Assembly: GCA_910585215.1 (NCBI GenBank)
Contig: CAJUDQ010000016.1
Location: forward strand, 25,292-67,298
Length of the DNA: 42,007 bases
Origin: an uncultured Lachnospiraceae bacterium
Lineage (GTDB): Bacteria > Bacillota > Clostridia > Lachnospirales > Lachnospiraceae
Direction: 5' to 3'
Shown: one piece after another, positions 27,301 to 36,800 of the stretch
Layout of the letters: each line of letters begins with the position of its first letter
Numbering within the stretch: the stretch's first letter is position 1
Notes under the pieces: model-generated
Seen by the model: the letters and a program-made list of their open reading frames with translations, nothing else
Databases searched by the model: none
Told to the model about the DNA's origin: nothing
Made by a program: the position numbers and the translations under genes

Positions 27301-27549
27301 GTCTCCAGTTTGTCACCAATCGGAGTATCATGGGTGGCATTGGATGAGGAAAAAGAACCACCAACAAAGCAGGAAGAAACAACGACATCTGAAAGTACGG
27401 AAACTCAAAAACCTTCCAATTCTGTTACAACACCTCCAAAGACAGGAGATTCTCCTCTGCTTGGATGGCTGTTGATATGTGGAATGGTAAGCTGTGGATT
27501 TGCTGTTGCCATTACAAACTTTGGAAGAAATAAAAAAGCTGGCAAGTAA
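21391..27549 (+). CDS. giant cell-wall-anchored GH43 arabinanase-like protein 1, phase-variable
   Basis: A 2052-residue surface protein. Order: N-region with a G9-encoded GGG (residues 21-23); signal peptide to about 60; LamG (about 70-306); GH43 five-bladed propeller with HDPS base Asp325, WAPD (391-394), AIDPC Asp482, acid Glu546 in GEASYIEK and calcium-site His629; GH43_C2 domain (about 690-790) as in extracellular endo-1,5-arabinanases; atrophied Ig-like domain (793-872); two jelly-roll-like modules (873-1263); twelve CxxC repeats plus one degenerate (1266-1800); a beta domain; and a sorting signal PPKTGD (2015) with hydrophobic segment and basic tail. The likely role is degrading or gripping pectic arabinan at the cell wall. 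The ATG has AAGGAGG. Loss or gain of one G at 21450-21458 stops translation within 27 codons. Exact substrate is inferred. Confidence 0.9.
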   Translation: MKVKEKTDKAGIASGRIFLEGGGKRKIGKKVASYVLTVLMIINTAFIDGIFIVKPIEAIAANESSIDLESDLLMYYDFNDSLNNKVYNTTALNGSDKLSYIEGMSGKALYFSSADAAIKSYEGIPEDTTEYTLSYWVKQDDASKANSAAFIDTNCQYLLFGSNGSNLWPMVRISTNNAEHSWDNEQNRLDRFATGKSMAPTTDWSYFTATVSSDGTLKMYVNGQLVSDLHENGATDAGYMLKKDGSSFFSNQLQGWNQLSLGGGDWWNAAAGNGFIGALDEVTFYTRALSSNEVAALYANKGIPSNSGEFEDSDKVVPQHVSVHDPSIVKDEKTGMYYVFGSHMAWAKSKDLIHWETFTNNINTDFKNLFKKGEAWASHGSSSYDLSGNLWAPDVIWNEEMGKWCMYMSVNGDKWYTSIALLTADSLEGDWTYVDTIVYSGFTNSTEAAETDYAKVIGNNTVDPRYLENRNGSRTYGMNAIDPCVLYDDAGNLWMTYGSWFGGIYMLKLDSKTGLRDYTETYQTVANTSDAYQGIKIAGGQHVSGEASYIEKIGDYWYLFMSNGGLTATGGYNMRIFRSSDIKGPYVDYSGDDARYTSAVNNINGTVGNRPMSGYQWSYMSVGQVAQGHNSAFLDSDGRSYLVYHTRFNDGTEGHQVRVHQMFLNEEGWLVTAPFEYTGETLTNQVTAEDVTGMYEVLFHKLNINYGSLEVVKGENITFNTDGTITGDRTGTWAFSQKGKPYVTLKIGNTTYKGVFVKQQMEESTDTTWTFTVLGDDEISVWGYKYVGDGTELAEKAAANLSMPEGTFINLTLPSKGINASTITWKSSNEAVLASDGTVTEPDTDTEVTLTGTFTVNGASVNKNYKIMVYSPQTDTENKILKKYFTGQEVDLTSAVKGTYQYANPFYDGTTKGLQMYNGASIKFDVNPTAGADQWLTDIIGFNTGNTGGLYFEGNSYLGFNHGAGKIFDANVVNGSSWAWGTNFITTSASVEIKILPTGFEVYVNDVLAYNQADIGGKVPGSTDMASWASILDFLQNAATYLNFGWGSWWEGGYKGTISNVELSVLPIEVTDTTGYLYYENFNKLAGKTGNDTGWISPNASDKLSIIAASDAHGYYLSYANPATSGNRVAYTVFPKEANVSKDFMVEADIMLNSGGDNATVFAITDALHTNTKNNDITEGYFLKLTVAKGSTTCTVAGTDYSFTLPKNTWVHVSVSVDENGNIVAKVGDKELTGTSTATAALGGMFLLNARSGSYSAVDNIAVHAHDWGEGTVTKKPTCTETGIKTYTCSVCQETKTEELEVTEHTWDDGKETKAPSCTETGVKTYTCTACKETKTEEIKATGHTESEPVEENRVEATCIKEGSYDLVVRCSVCDEILSTEKKTIPLAEHTWDEGEIKVEPTCTETGTKICTCTVCGETKEEIVDALGHIANDGGTIVKEPTCTEDGILDFTCSRCHQGVTQPIEALGHDWTEWNIEKEPTCTEDGKRSHSCKRTDCGEVEEQILPALDHMWSEWSITSPATCTKDGEKTRTCTRTGCGEIEKESIEALGHTAGETVKENEIKATCETEGSYDEVVYCSVCKEELERVHKTVSALGHTAGEAVKENEVEATCETEGSYDEVVYCSVCKEELERVHKTVSALGHTAGETVKENEVEATCETEGSYDEVIYCSVCKKEMSRVHKTVSALGHTAGEAVKENEVEAACETEGSYDEVVYCSVCKKEMSRNGKTVPALGHDWTQEGTITKEPTCTEKGEKTYTCSRCDSIRTEEIPATGHSYKEPVFIWKSDDSVTAEFICTLCSETNVVNAEVKITTKNGIATHVASVTFDGKIYTITKQIILLEEETDKRIVVSDTWEEIPESLVEAKLDTKEKIVEKLSKVVIENGHSSKNSAFYDVVLQTLESDGTTWKTVTAENFPKEGVTLIIPYPEGTNRFGFDFMVTHMFTVSMNGYHPGDVEILNAEKTENGLKVTVSSLSPIGVSWVALDEEKEPPTKQEETTTSESTETQKPSNSVTTPPKTGDSPLLGWLLICGMVSCGFAVAITNFGRNKKAGK
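21450..21458 (+). repeat. poly-G tract (G9), candidate phase-variation switch 1
   Basis: Nine G residues in codons 20-23 of the first GH43 gene (GAG GGG GGG GGT). With ten G the frame reads GGG then TAA at codon 24; with eight it reads TAG at codon 27. As sequenced the gene is in the ON state. Confidence 0.85.
25186..26712 (+). repeat. array of twelve Cys-rich protein repeats
   Basis: Twelve units of about 39-46 codons, each starting with His (H-[DTM]-W or H-T-A-G-E), then a single Cys in a PTCTE-x-G or ATCETEG context, then C-x2-C or C-x4-C, and ending ALG or ATG. Three Cys plus His per unit suggests a small metal-ribbon-like fold. Such arrays are common stalks in gut Clostridia surface proteins. 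A degenerate thirteenth unit follows. Confidence 0.85.
26041..26592 (+). repeat. four tandem 138-bp DNA repeats
   Basis: Units start at 26041, 26179, 26317 and 26455, an exact 138-base (46-codon) period, and are highly similar at DNA level, unlike the rest of the array. They encode HTAGE[TA]VKENE... units. The similarity implies recent expansion, so copy number is likely variable. Confidence 0.9.
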
Positions 27550-27577
27550 ATAAAACAGTAATATAGAAACAAACAGC

Positions 27578-27629
27578 AAAAAGCTGCAGAATTTTTCACT
27601 GAAAAGTGACAAAGTCCTGCAGCTTTTTT
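27578..27629 (+). terminator. intrinsic terminator after GH43 gene 1
   Basis: AAAAAGCTGCAG (27578-27589) pairs with CTGCAGCTTTTTT (27617-27629). An inner hairpin TCACT-GAAA-AGTGA lies within the loop. Confidence 0.93.
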
Positions 27630-27756
27630 GATGTTAGAAACAGAAAATTATTCAGATATTTTGTATGAATAATGGCAAATATATTTTGATATTTAAGCAA
27701 ATATAAACGATATGTTTAGATAAATTTATTTATAAAAAGATATAAATAAAGGGGAA

Positions 27757-27809
27757 TTTTATATATATTGACAAAATTGGAGAAGGTTGGTACAATCATT
27801 CTTATAAGT
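27757..27809 (+). promoter_or_regulatory. sigma-A promoter, copy 2 of duplicated 53-bp block
   Basis: TTGACA (27768-27773), 17 bases, TACAAT (27791-27796), within a block nearly identical to that before the first GH43 gene. The CTTATAAG core is kept after the -10. The leader downstream of the block is not conserved, although both leaders are AT-rich. Confidence 0.9.
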
Positions 27810-27867
27810 GGGGTTGTGTGTAGGGACAGGACTAAAAAATCTATAAAATTATAGTGGAGGTGTGCAA

Positions 27868-30800
27868 ATGGTGAAAAAAATCTGGAATAAGAGCATACGA
27901 AAAATATTGGCAGTAACACTGAGCGTGTCAATGATTGTTCCGACCAATGTTATGTATGCAGCAGATAAAAATGGAGGGGGGGGGTACGAAACCCGAATTG
28001 AAAATGGGAAGATTGAACTGACAGATGCAGATATTGAAAATTTATATCAGAAAGTAAATTTTCAGAGGCAGTCAGTACACGACCCTTCTATTACGGTAGC
28101 TGAAGATGGAACTTATTATGTCTTTGGTTCACATATGGGAGTGGCCAAAACTGTTGATTTGCAGAACTGGAGTGATACTCCTATTTCAAATGAAAATGAG
28201 AATAATGCGTATTATGGAGTGCGGAATACCAGAGCTTCAGACAGGTTAGTCGCATTGTTTGATTTTAATGATGGCGGTGCTGATTTTACAATGAATGGAA
28301 GTACTGCTATTACAGCAAATCCAGATGATGTGAATGATAAGGTTTTATGTATTGAAACTGGTTCCGGAGGCAAAAATGGTAATTATGCAATTATGGAAGC
28401 AGATTATTTTTCCAATATTGATTTTTCCAATGGCGTTACAGTATCTATGAATGTAAGACCAACAAAAAACAGCTCTGACTGGAATTATTTATTCAGTATT
28501 GGATGTAAATCAAGTCCTGCGACAAATAGTATTTTGTATATTGATGGTACAATAGGCTTTATTCAGAGAGCTGGTGACCCATATAAGGCATATTATCCAG
28601 GAGACGGATGGGTAAATGGAAATACTGTAAATAATGAGTACGATTATTTTACCAAAGAAGCTAATTGCAATAAATGGTACAAATTGACATATGTCTATTC
28701 TAAAACAAGTGTATCAATATACGTAAATGACATATTGGCAGTGACACATGCTTCAGAAGCATCTTTGGGAGAAACTGTGCTTCCAAATCTTCATAATGGA
28801 ACAGAGCTGGTATTGGGAGCAGGAGCAGAAAGAGGCGATTTAGAAAACTTTGGCGGTTATATAGATGATGTTCGTATTTATAATACTGCATTGACAGGTG
28901 ATGAAATAGCTGATATTCCAAAGAAAGGTGCAACAGAGAAAAATATAGACACAAACAATAAAATATTAAATGAAAAGGTAACTCCGGTTTCTTACAAAGA
29001 GGCGTTTCGGTCAGGTGGTTATGGGATTAAGGAAATTGAAACAAAAAATGGAAAAATAAAGGTAGATTTTAGTAAATTTCCTGCCAGTGACTGGAATACT
29101 GCAATTACAGCAAATCCAAGTGCCGGTAAGGCACCGTGGAGTATTCAGGGAAATATGTGGGCACCAGATATTATATACAATCCTGTAATGAAAAAATGGT
29201 GTATGTATCTGAGTTTAAACGGAAATGCATGGAATACGGTAGTCGTATTGTTGACATCTGATGCCATAGAAGGTCCTTATGTTTACGAGGCACCGATTAT
29301 TTATTCTGGTTTTACATCTGGAGGTGTTACATCTTATAATAAAACCGATTTAAGTCTGGCGATTAATAATGGTAAACCATTAAGCAGTCTGCCAGCACGA
29401 TATAATAATTTAATTACAGGGGTAGATTCTAATGGTACAGCTACTTCGGATGGCCATGGCAGTTATGGAACTTATTGGCCGCACGCCATTGACCCGTCTG
29501 TCTTTTATGATGACCAAGGTGAGCTTTGGATGAATTATGGTTCATGGTCTGGCGGAATTTATATGATTAAACTGGACAAAAATACAGGATTAAGGGACTA
29601 TACAGTTGACTATCCCTATGAAATCAACGGAGCTGCTGCAAATGAATCAACAAGGGATGGAAATGTTACATCAGACCCGTATTTCGGCAAAAAAGTTGCA
29701 GGAGGCTTCTATTTGTCCGGTGAAGGACCATATATTGAAAAAATAGGAAACTATTATTATTTGTTTATTTCTTATGGGTTCTATTCTCCAACCGGCGGTT
29801 ATAATATGAGGATTTTCCGTTCTGAAAATCCAGACGGCCCATATGTAGACGTAAACGGTGACAGTGCCATTTATGACAGAGGCGGTAATAATTTTAAATC
29901 CCGTCCAAGCAGAGGCTTGCAGTTGATGGGCAATTATCAATGGGATACCATGGCTGTTGCAGAGGTTGCACAGGGACATAATTCGGCATTTGTGGATAAA
30001 GACGGAAACGCTTATGTGATTTATCATACAAAATTTGCAGATGGAACAGCAGGTCACCAGCTTCGTGTGCATCAGTTGTATCAAAATGAAGATGGATGGA
30101 TTGTAGCCGCGCCTTATGAGTATGCAGGAGAGACAATCAATGATGAGAATATTAAAAAGGAAGCAATTCCGGCAGAACAGATTGTAGGAAATTATCAATT
30201 AATTGTTCATCAATATTTAAATCCAAAGGCGGCAGATAATGGAACAGTGGAAGCAAATCTGGATATTGTCAAACCTGTAAATATTACTTTAAATGCAGAT
30301 GGAACAATTAGCGGTGCCTATACTGGTAATTGGGTGGAAAAAGAAGGAACAGCCTATGCAACCATTACTATAAATAATACAGAATATAAAGGAGTATTTA
30401 CAGAACAGACAATAGATGGCTCTAATGTAAAGACTTTATGCTTTTCTGCTGTAAATGTATCTGGCGAGTGCATTTGGGGTTCCAAGACCATACCGGATGA
30501 TGTGGCAGTAGCAAAAAATGTAATAGATTTCAAATCTTCTCTTGCAGACAGTACTTATACAGATTTGGACCTTTCGGTAAAGACTACTGACGGAGTAACG
30601 GTTACATGGACTTCATCAAATACAAACGTGATTACAAACGATGGCAAAGTTACTCCGACAAATACAGATGTTAAAGTAATTATGACGGCCAGAATTTCAA
30701 AAGGGGATTATTACTACAATAAACAGTATCCAATTACTGTAAAAGCAGGGGGAATTGCAAACGCAGATTGTGAGACCGGTTTGGAAGCTTTTTATGATTT

Positions 30801-33800
30801 TGAAGACAATCTTGTCAATAAGCTGAATACTTCTCAAACTGGAACAATGCTGAAGCAGTCTAATGGAACAATGCCGCAATATGAGTATAACAAAGAACGC
30901 AACAGCAAAGTATTGCAGCAATATTTTGGATTTGACGGCGCACAGAGTATTAGTTATACAAAATTTCCAAATCCTTTGAAAGGAAGAAGTCTGGAAGGAG
31001 CAACCGTTTCTTTGTGGGTAAATCGATTAGACAGTGATGCATGGGATGCAGTATGGTCATTTTTGGATACAGATAGCAGTGACGGTATAGACGGAAGATT
31101 GTTTTTCACACCAAATGCATATCTGGGATTTAATGGGACCGGAGGCTGGTTTGACTGTAATAAACCGGATATTATAACAAATGCAATTGAGGTACAGGAG
31201 TGGAATCTTGTAACTGTAACTGTAGATAAAAACAGCTTTGGTATATATATTAACGGACATTTAGTCTATACTCAAAATAAGTATGCTGCATTGGGAAGCA
31301 GTTCAGATATTGCTGCTTTGTGTTCCAATGTTGTGAATTTACTTTCTTCAGCAGATGATTTTTATCTGGGTTATGGTTCTTTCTGGGGCTCTGCGCCTTT
31401 GTTGATGGATAATCTGAAGATATACAGTAGAGCTCTAAGTCAGGCAGATATAGCAAAGCTTTATAAAGAAGAAACGGTTATACAGGTAGGTTCCATGAAT
31501 GGAGATGTTCCAGGGGAGCTGGCTTGGTGGGATTATTCTAATTTCTTTGGCCTGAAAGCAACAGAAGATTTTACAATTAAGTGGAAGTTTACAAATTATA
31601 ATTCGTTAAGTACAGATAATTATAAAAATTATGCAGTAGCAATTACTACGAATTTAGATAGAACTAATGAACAGGCAGAAGATTGGTATTTGAGAGCTGA
31701 TTCGTGGAGTAATGCGTATTTTGGAAGCAGTGATGCTGCTCCTTTTAGAAATCAGGTAAGTTACAGCAGTGATTGGAATTGGGACAATTTTGTTTCTATG
31801 TTTAATGGAGCCAAAATAGATGCAACATTATCAAGAAGTGGAACTACTATGACTTTTACTGCAGTAATTAATGGTTCTGATGGTAATACCTATCATTATA
31901 CAGTAACAGCAAAGGATGCTCCTTTGGATGATGTAATGGTATATCTTGGAGGGCAAGATTGTTATTTAGAGATTAGCGAATATTCAGTTGCAAGCCAGCA
32001 TCGCTATGATTCAGTTACAACACCACCAACATGTGTAAGTGAAGGGTATACTACCTATACATGTATCTATTGCAGCGACAGTTATATGGCAGATAAAACA
32101 GAAGCGGCAGGTCATGACTATACAGCCACCTATGCAGACAATGTTATTACTGTAAGCTGTTCAAAGGGAGACAGTACAAAGACTGTTACACTGAATGCAG
32201 AAGGAGGAGCAATTGCTTCTTCCTATCATGTACAATTAGATAATACGGGAAATATTGTATTGCCGGATAATACGGAAATGTCCAAAGCAGGATATGCTTT
32301 TGAAGGCTGGAAAGATACGGAGGAAAATATTTATCAGACAGAATTTCCTGTTTCAAGTCTGCCTTCCGATGCAGAAAATACTGTTTTAACTGCTGTCTGG
32401 AAAGATACGCAGGCACCGACAGGAACAATTACTGTATCAGACAGTAAATGGCAGTCACTACTTGAAACTGTTACCTTTGAAATCTATAAAACTTCACAGG
32501 AAATAATTACAATAGAAGCGGAAGATAATGAAGGCAATGTAGGTATTTCCTATCTGATAGCAACAGAGGGACAGAGTTATTCACTGGAAGACCTCAAAAA
32601 TCTGGAAGATGCAGAATGGAACATCTACCAGTCTTCTTCTAAGCCGAAGCTTGCAAAAGATACAAAAAATGTAATTTATGCAAAATTGACAGATGCATCA
32701 GGCAATATAACATATATTTCATCTAATGGAATTGTTGAGGATGAAACATCTCCACAAATTACGGAATTTAAAATTGTTTCGGGAACATTAAAGGATACCA
32801 GTGTGTCTGTTCAGATAGAATCAAACGAAGCTGGAACATATTATTTTATATTAAACAGGGATGCTGACGATGCTTTGAAGACAGTTGCTGCGGAAAATTT
32901 AAGTAGTGCGGTAATCACATCTGTTGGACAGGGTACGGAAATAGCAGCAAACACCAAAGGAACAATTGATAGCACAGGACTTGATGCAGGTACTTTATAT
33001 AATGCCTATCTGGTGATAAAAGATAAAGCTGGAAATATTTCAGAATGCAGCAGACTGGAGATTTTGACAGCTCAGGAAATGATAGACATTACAAATGCCC
33101 AAATTACCGGAACAGCAAACTATACTTCGCAGCTGAGTGTTTCTGCACAAAATGACAAAAATGAACCTATGGTTTATCAATGGTATCGCAGCAGCGAAAC
33201 AATCACTGAAAATACAGATATAGATTCACTTGAAGAGATTTCTTGCACATCTGACAGCTATACATTGCAAAAAGAAGATGTTGGAAAATATATCGCAGTA
33301 TATATCAGCATAGACAGTGCTCAATATTCCGGTTATACTCTGGCATATACGTCTTCCACTGTCCAGCCAAAAAATATTACAGTAGCAGCAGTTCAGGTTT
33401 TAAATAAAAACTATGATGGAACTGCAAATGCCGAAATATCAGAAATTACATTGAATGGAATTGAAACGGGCGACAGTGTGACAGCCAGTGCAGGTACAGC
33501 AGTATTTGCTGATAAAAATGCAGGTACGAACAAGAAGGTAACTGTTTCAGGAATTACATTAAATGGAACAGACGCCGCTGCATATAAATTGACTTCCACA
33601 ACTGCCGAGGCACAGGCAGCGATTAATAAAAAAACTGTCAGCGTAAAAACTGTTGTAGTAAAAGATAAGGTATATGATGGAACAACAGCAGCGGATATTG
33701 TTTCTGTGGAATTTGAAGGCGCAGTAGAAGGCGAAGAAATTACATATGAGGCTTCCATGGAATTTGTCGATGCAAATGCAGGTCCAGACAAAGAAGCAAC

Positions 33801-36800
33801 AGGCACAATTGCTTTGACAAATGACAGCCTTACAAACTATGAGCTTTCAACCAGCACTATTTCAGCTACAGCAGAAATCAAAAAAGCAAAGCCACAGGTA
33901 ACAGTGCCAGACAACATTACAGCAGGTTATAACACAACTCTTGGAGAAATCACGCTTCCGACAGGATTTGAATTTGATATTTCAGTTCTTGAAGACGGTC
34001 TTCTTACAAAAGTGGGCGATGTGGGAACGCAGGAATTTCCGGCTATTTATACTCCAGAAGATTCAAATTATGAAAGTATCACTATTGTTATTTCAATAGA
34101 AGTTACAAAGGCATCTATTGGTGCGCCTGTTCTTTCAAAGACAGATGAAACGATTGATGGCAAACAGGATGGAAAAATAAACGGCCTTGAAACGGATATG
34201 GAATTCAGTACAGATAATATCACCTATACCGCTGTTACAGACCCTGATATGTCGTTTGCACAGGGAACCTATTATGTAAGATATATGGAAAACAAAAACC
34301 ATTTTGTTTCTCAGCCGACCGAACTTGTGATTGAAGCAGGAAGAAAGCTGAAAATTACTTTTATGGCAGATGATATTGTGGTAAAAGAAACAGAAACAGG
34401 CTGGAATGGAACAATTACAGATATTCCAAAAATTCCGGCAAAACAGGGATATGACCAGATTGCACCGAAATGGGATGTGGAGGATTTCACAAATATTCAG
34501 GCAGATATGACGGTTCATGCGATATATACCATAAACAAATATACTGTCATTCTGACACAGGGAGAGGGATATACTCTGCAAACAACAGACAGTGGAGAAA
34601 CTACAGGTATTATAGAATATCTTGGAAACTGTAATTTTAAGCTTGTATTGGCAGACGGTTACAGCAAAACGGAGAATTTTGCTGTAAAGGCAGATGGAAT
34701 CCTATTAACTCCAACAGCAGACGGAAGCTATTCTTTGACAGATATTACAAAGAATCAGACAGTTACAGTAGAAGGAATTGCAGATATAACGCCTGCGACA
34801 GGAGAAATCAGAGTAGCGGATGATATATGGAATACAAGGCTTGAACTCACCTCCATTTTCAATCTGTTCTTCAAGGATACACAGACAGTTACTATTACTG
34901 CTGAAGATAAAGGAAGCGGAGTAGATAAAATATTTTATTATCTGTCAAAGGAGCCTGTTACGGAAGATATAGTAAACTGGACAGAATATAACAATGCATT
35001 TCAGATTGTTCCAAATAATGAATATGTGATTTATGCCAAAATTACCGATAAAGCCGGAAATTGTACTTTTATCAATTCAGAAGGAATGATTTTGGACAAT
35101 ATTGCACCTGTTATCATGGTACAGACAACAGAGGGTTTTTCTGCTGTTTCTGACGGAGCAGAATATCAGAAAACACAAACTTTTAAAGTTCAGGATAATT
35201 ATTTGAAACAGGTGACAGTAAATAATGAACTGGTATCATTATCAGAAGAGGGAACTTTTGTATTAAAACCGTCCGATGATAAATATACAGTGGAAGCAGA
35301 AGATAAAGCGGGAAATAAAGCGACTTATACCATATCAGTCAAAAGAGAAGCAGGAACGGGAAGTGTTGCTATAGAAGGCTGGACCTATGGAGAAGAAGCA
35401 AATCAGCCGATTATTGAAGATACAAATCAGGCAGGCTATACCGTCAAGTATTATAAAGGTTCTGAAGAACTGAAGGAAATTCCAAAGAACGCTGGAAAAT
35501 ATTCCGTAAAAGTTATATTTCATCAGACTGATGAAATTGAAGAATATACAGCTTCCGCTGATTTCGTAATAGCAAAGGCGGTATCTCCTGATATGCCATC
35601 ACTGGAAAAAATAAATGAAAGCATTGCCGGTAAAGCAGATGGAAGGATAGAAGGCCTGACTTTGCAGATGGAATACAGTACAGATGGTGTTATCTATACA
35701 GATGTTACGGATGAAGAAATGTATTTTGAGGCAGGTACATATTTTGTACGTCTGAAGGAAAGTGAGAACTATCTCTCTTCAGAGGCAGCAAAGGTAGTGA
35801 TTGATGCGGGCAGAAAGCTTCTGGTTACTTTTGTTGTAGATAATGCCGTAGTATCAGTAAAAGAAGTTCTGTGGAATGGAGAAATTACAGATATTCCGGA
35901 AATTCCGGAAAAGAAAGGCTACGATCGAACAGCGCCGAAGTGGAATGTGGCAGAATTTAAAAATATTCAGACAGATATGACAATTGAGGCGATATATACA
36001 ATCAATCAATATATCATCACCCTGACACAAAAAGACGGTTATATTCTGAAAAGAACTGACAGTGAAGGAACTGGAGATAAAGTAAATTATCTGGAAAGCT
36101 GCAGCTTTGGTCTTACAGTTGCAGAAGGCTACAGAAAAACAAAGGAATTTGCAGTAAAAGCAAATGGAGTTGTTTTAACTGCAGATGCAAATGGAATCTA
36201 TTCTCTGTCTGATATTTCAGAAGATTATATTGTCACAGTGGAAGGAATAGAAAAGATAAGTGGTATTCCTCAGATAAAGGGTGAAAATGGAAAGTTTGGA
36301 TGGGAAGTAATAGCGGATGAAATTCGTAAAGTACTTGAGCAGAGCTTAACTCAGCAGAAAGTTGACGTGCAGATGAATGGCAGTACAGAACTTCCAAAAG
36401 AGATTATTTTGGAAATCAAAGGAGAGGATATCAGTCTCGAGCTTGATATGGGCGCAGGAATTCTCTGGACTATAGACGGGAAAACTGTAACAGGACAAAA
36501 CTTTAGAAATATCAGTATGGAAGTAATTTTGGATACTGACAATATACCACAAAATATTCTTACCAGAGTAACATCAGGAAAAACATTTAAAAACCTGACC
36601 CTTGTTCATGAAGGAGAATTTGGATTTCAACCTGTTCTGACGATTTATGTGGGAAAAGAAAATGCTGGTCTTATGGCAAAGCTCTACTACTACAACAAAA
36701 CAACCGGACAGATGGAGATTTCAGATTCAGGAAAAATAGATGTGAATGGCAACACAAAATTTACTTTCACACATGCATCTGACTATACAATTGTTATCGA

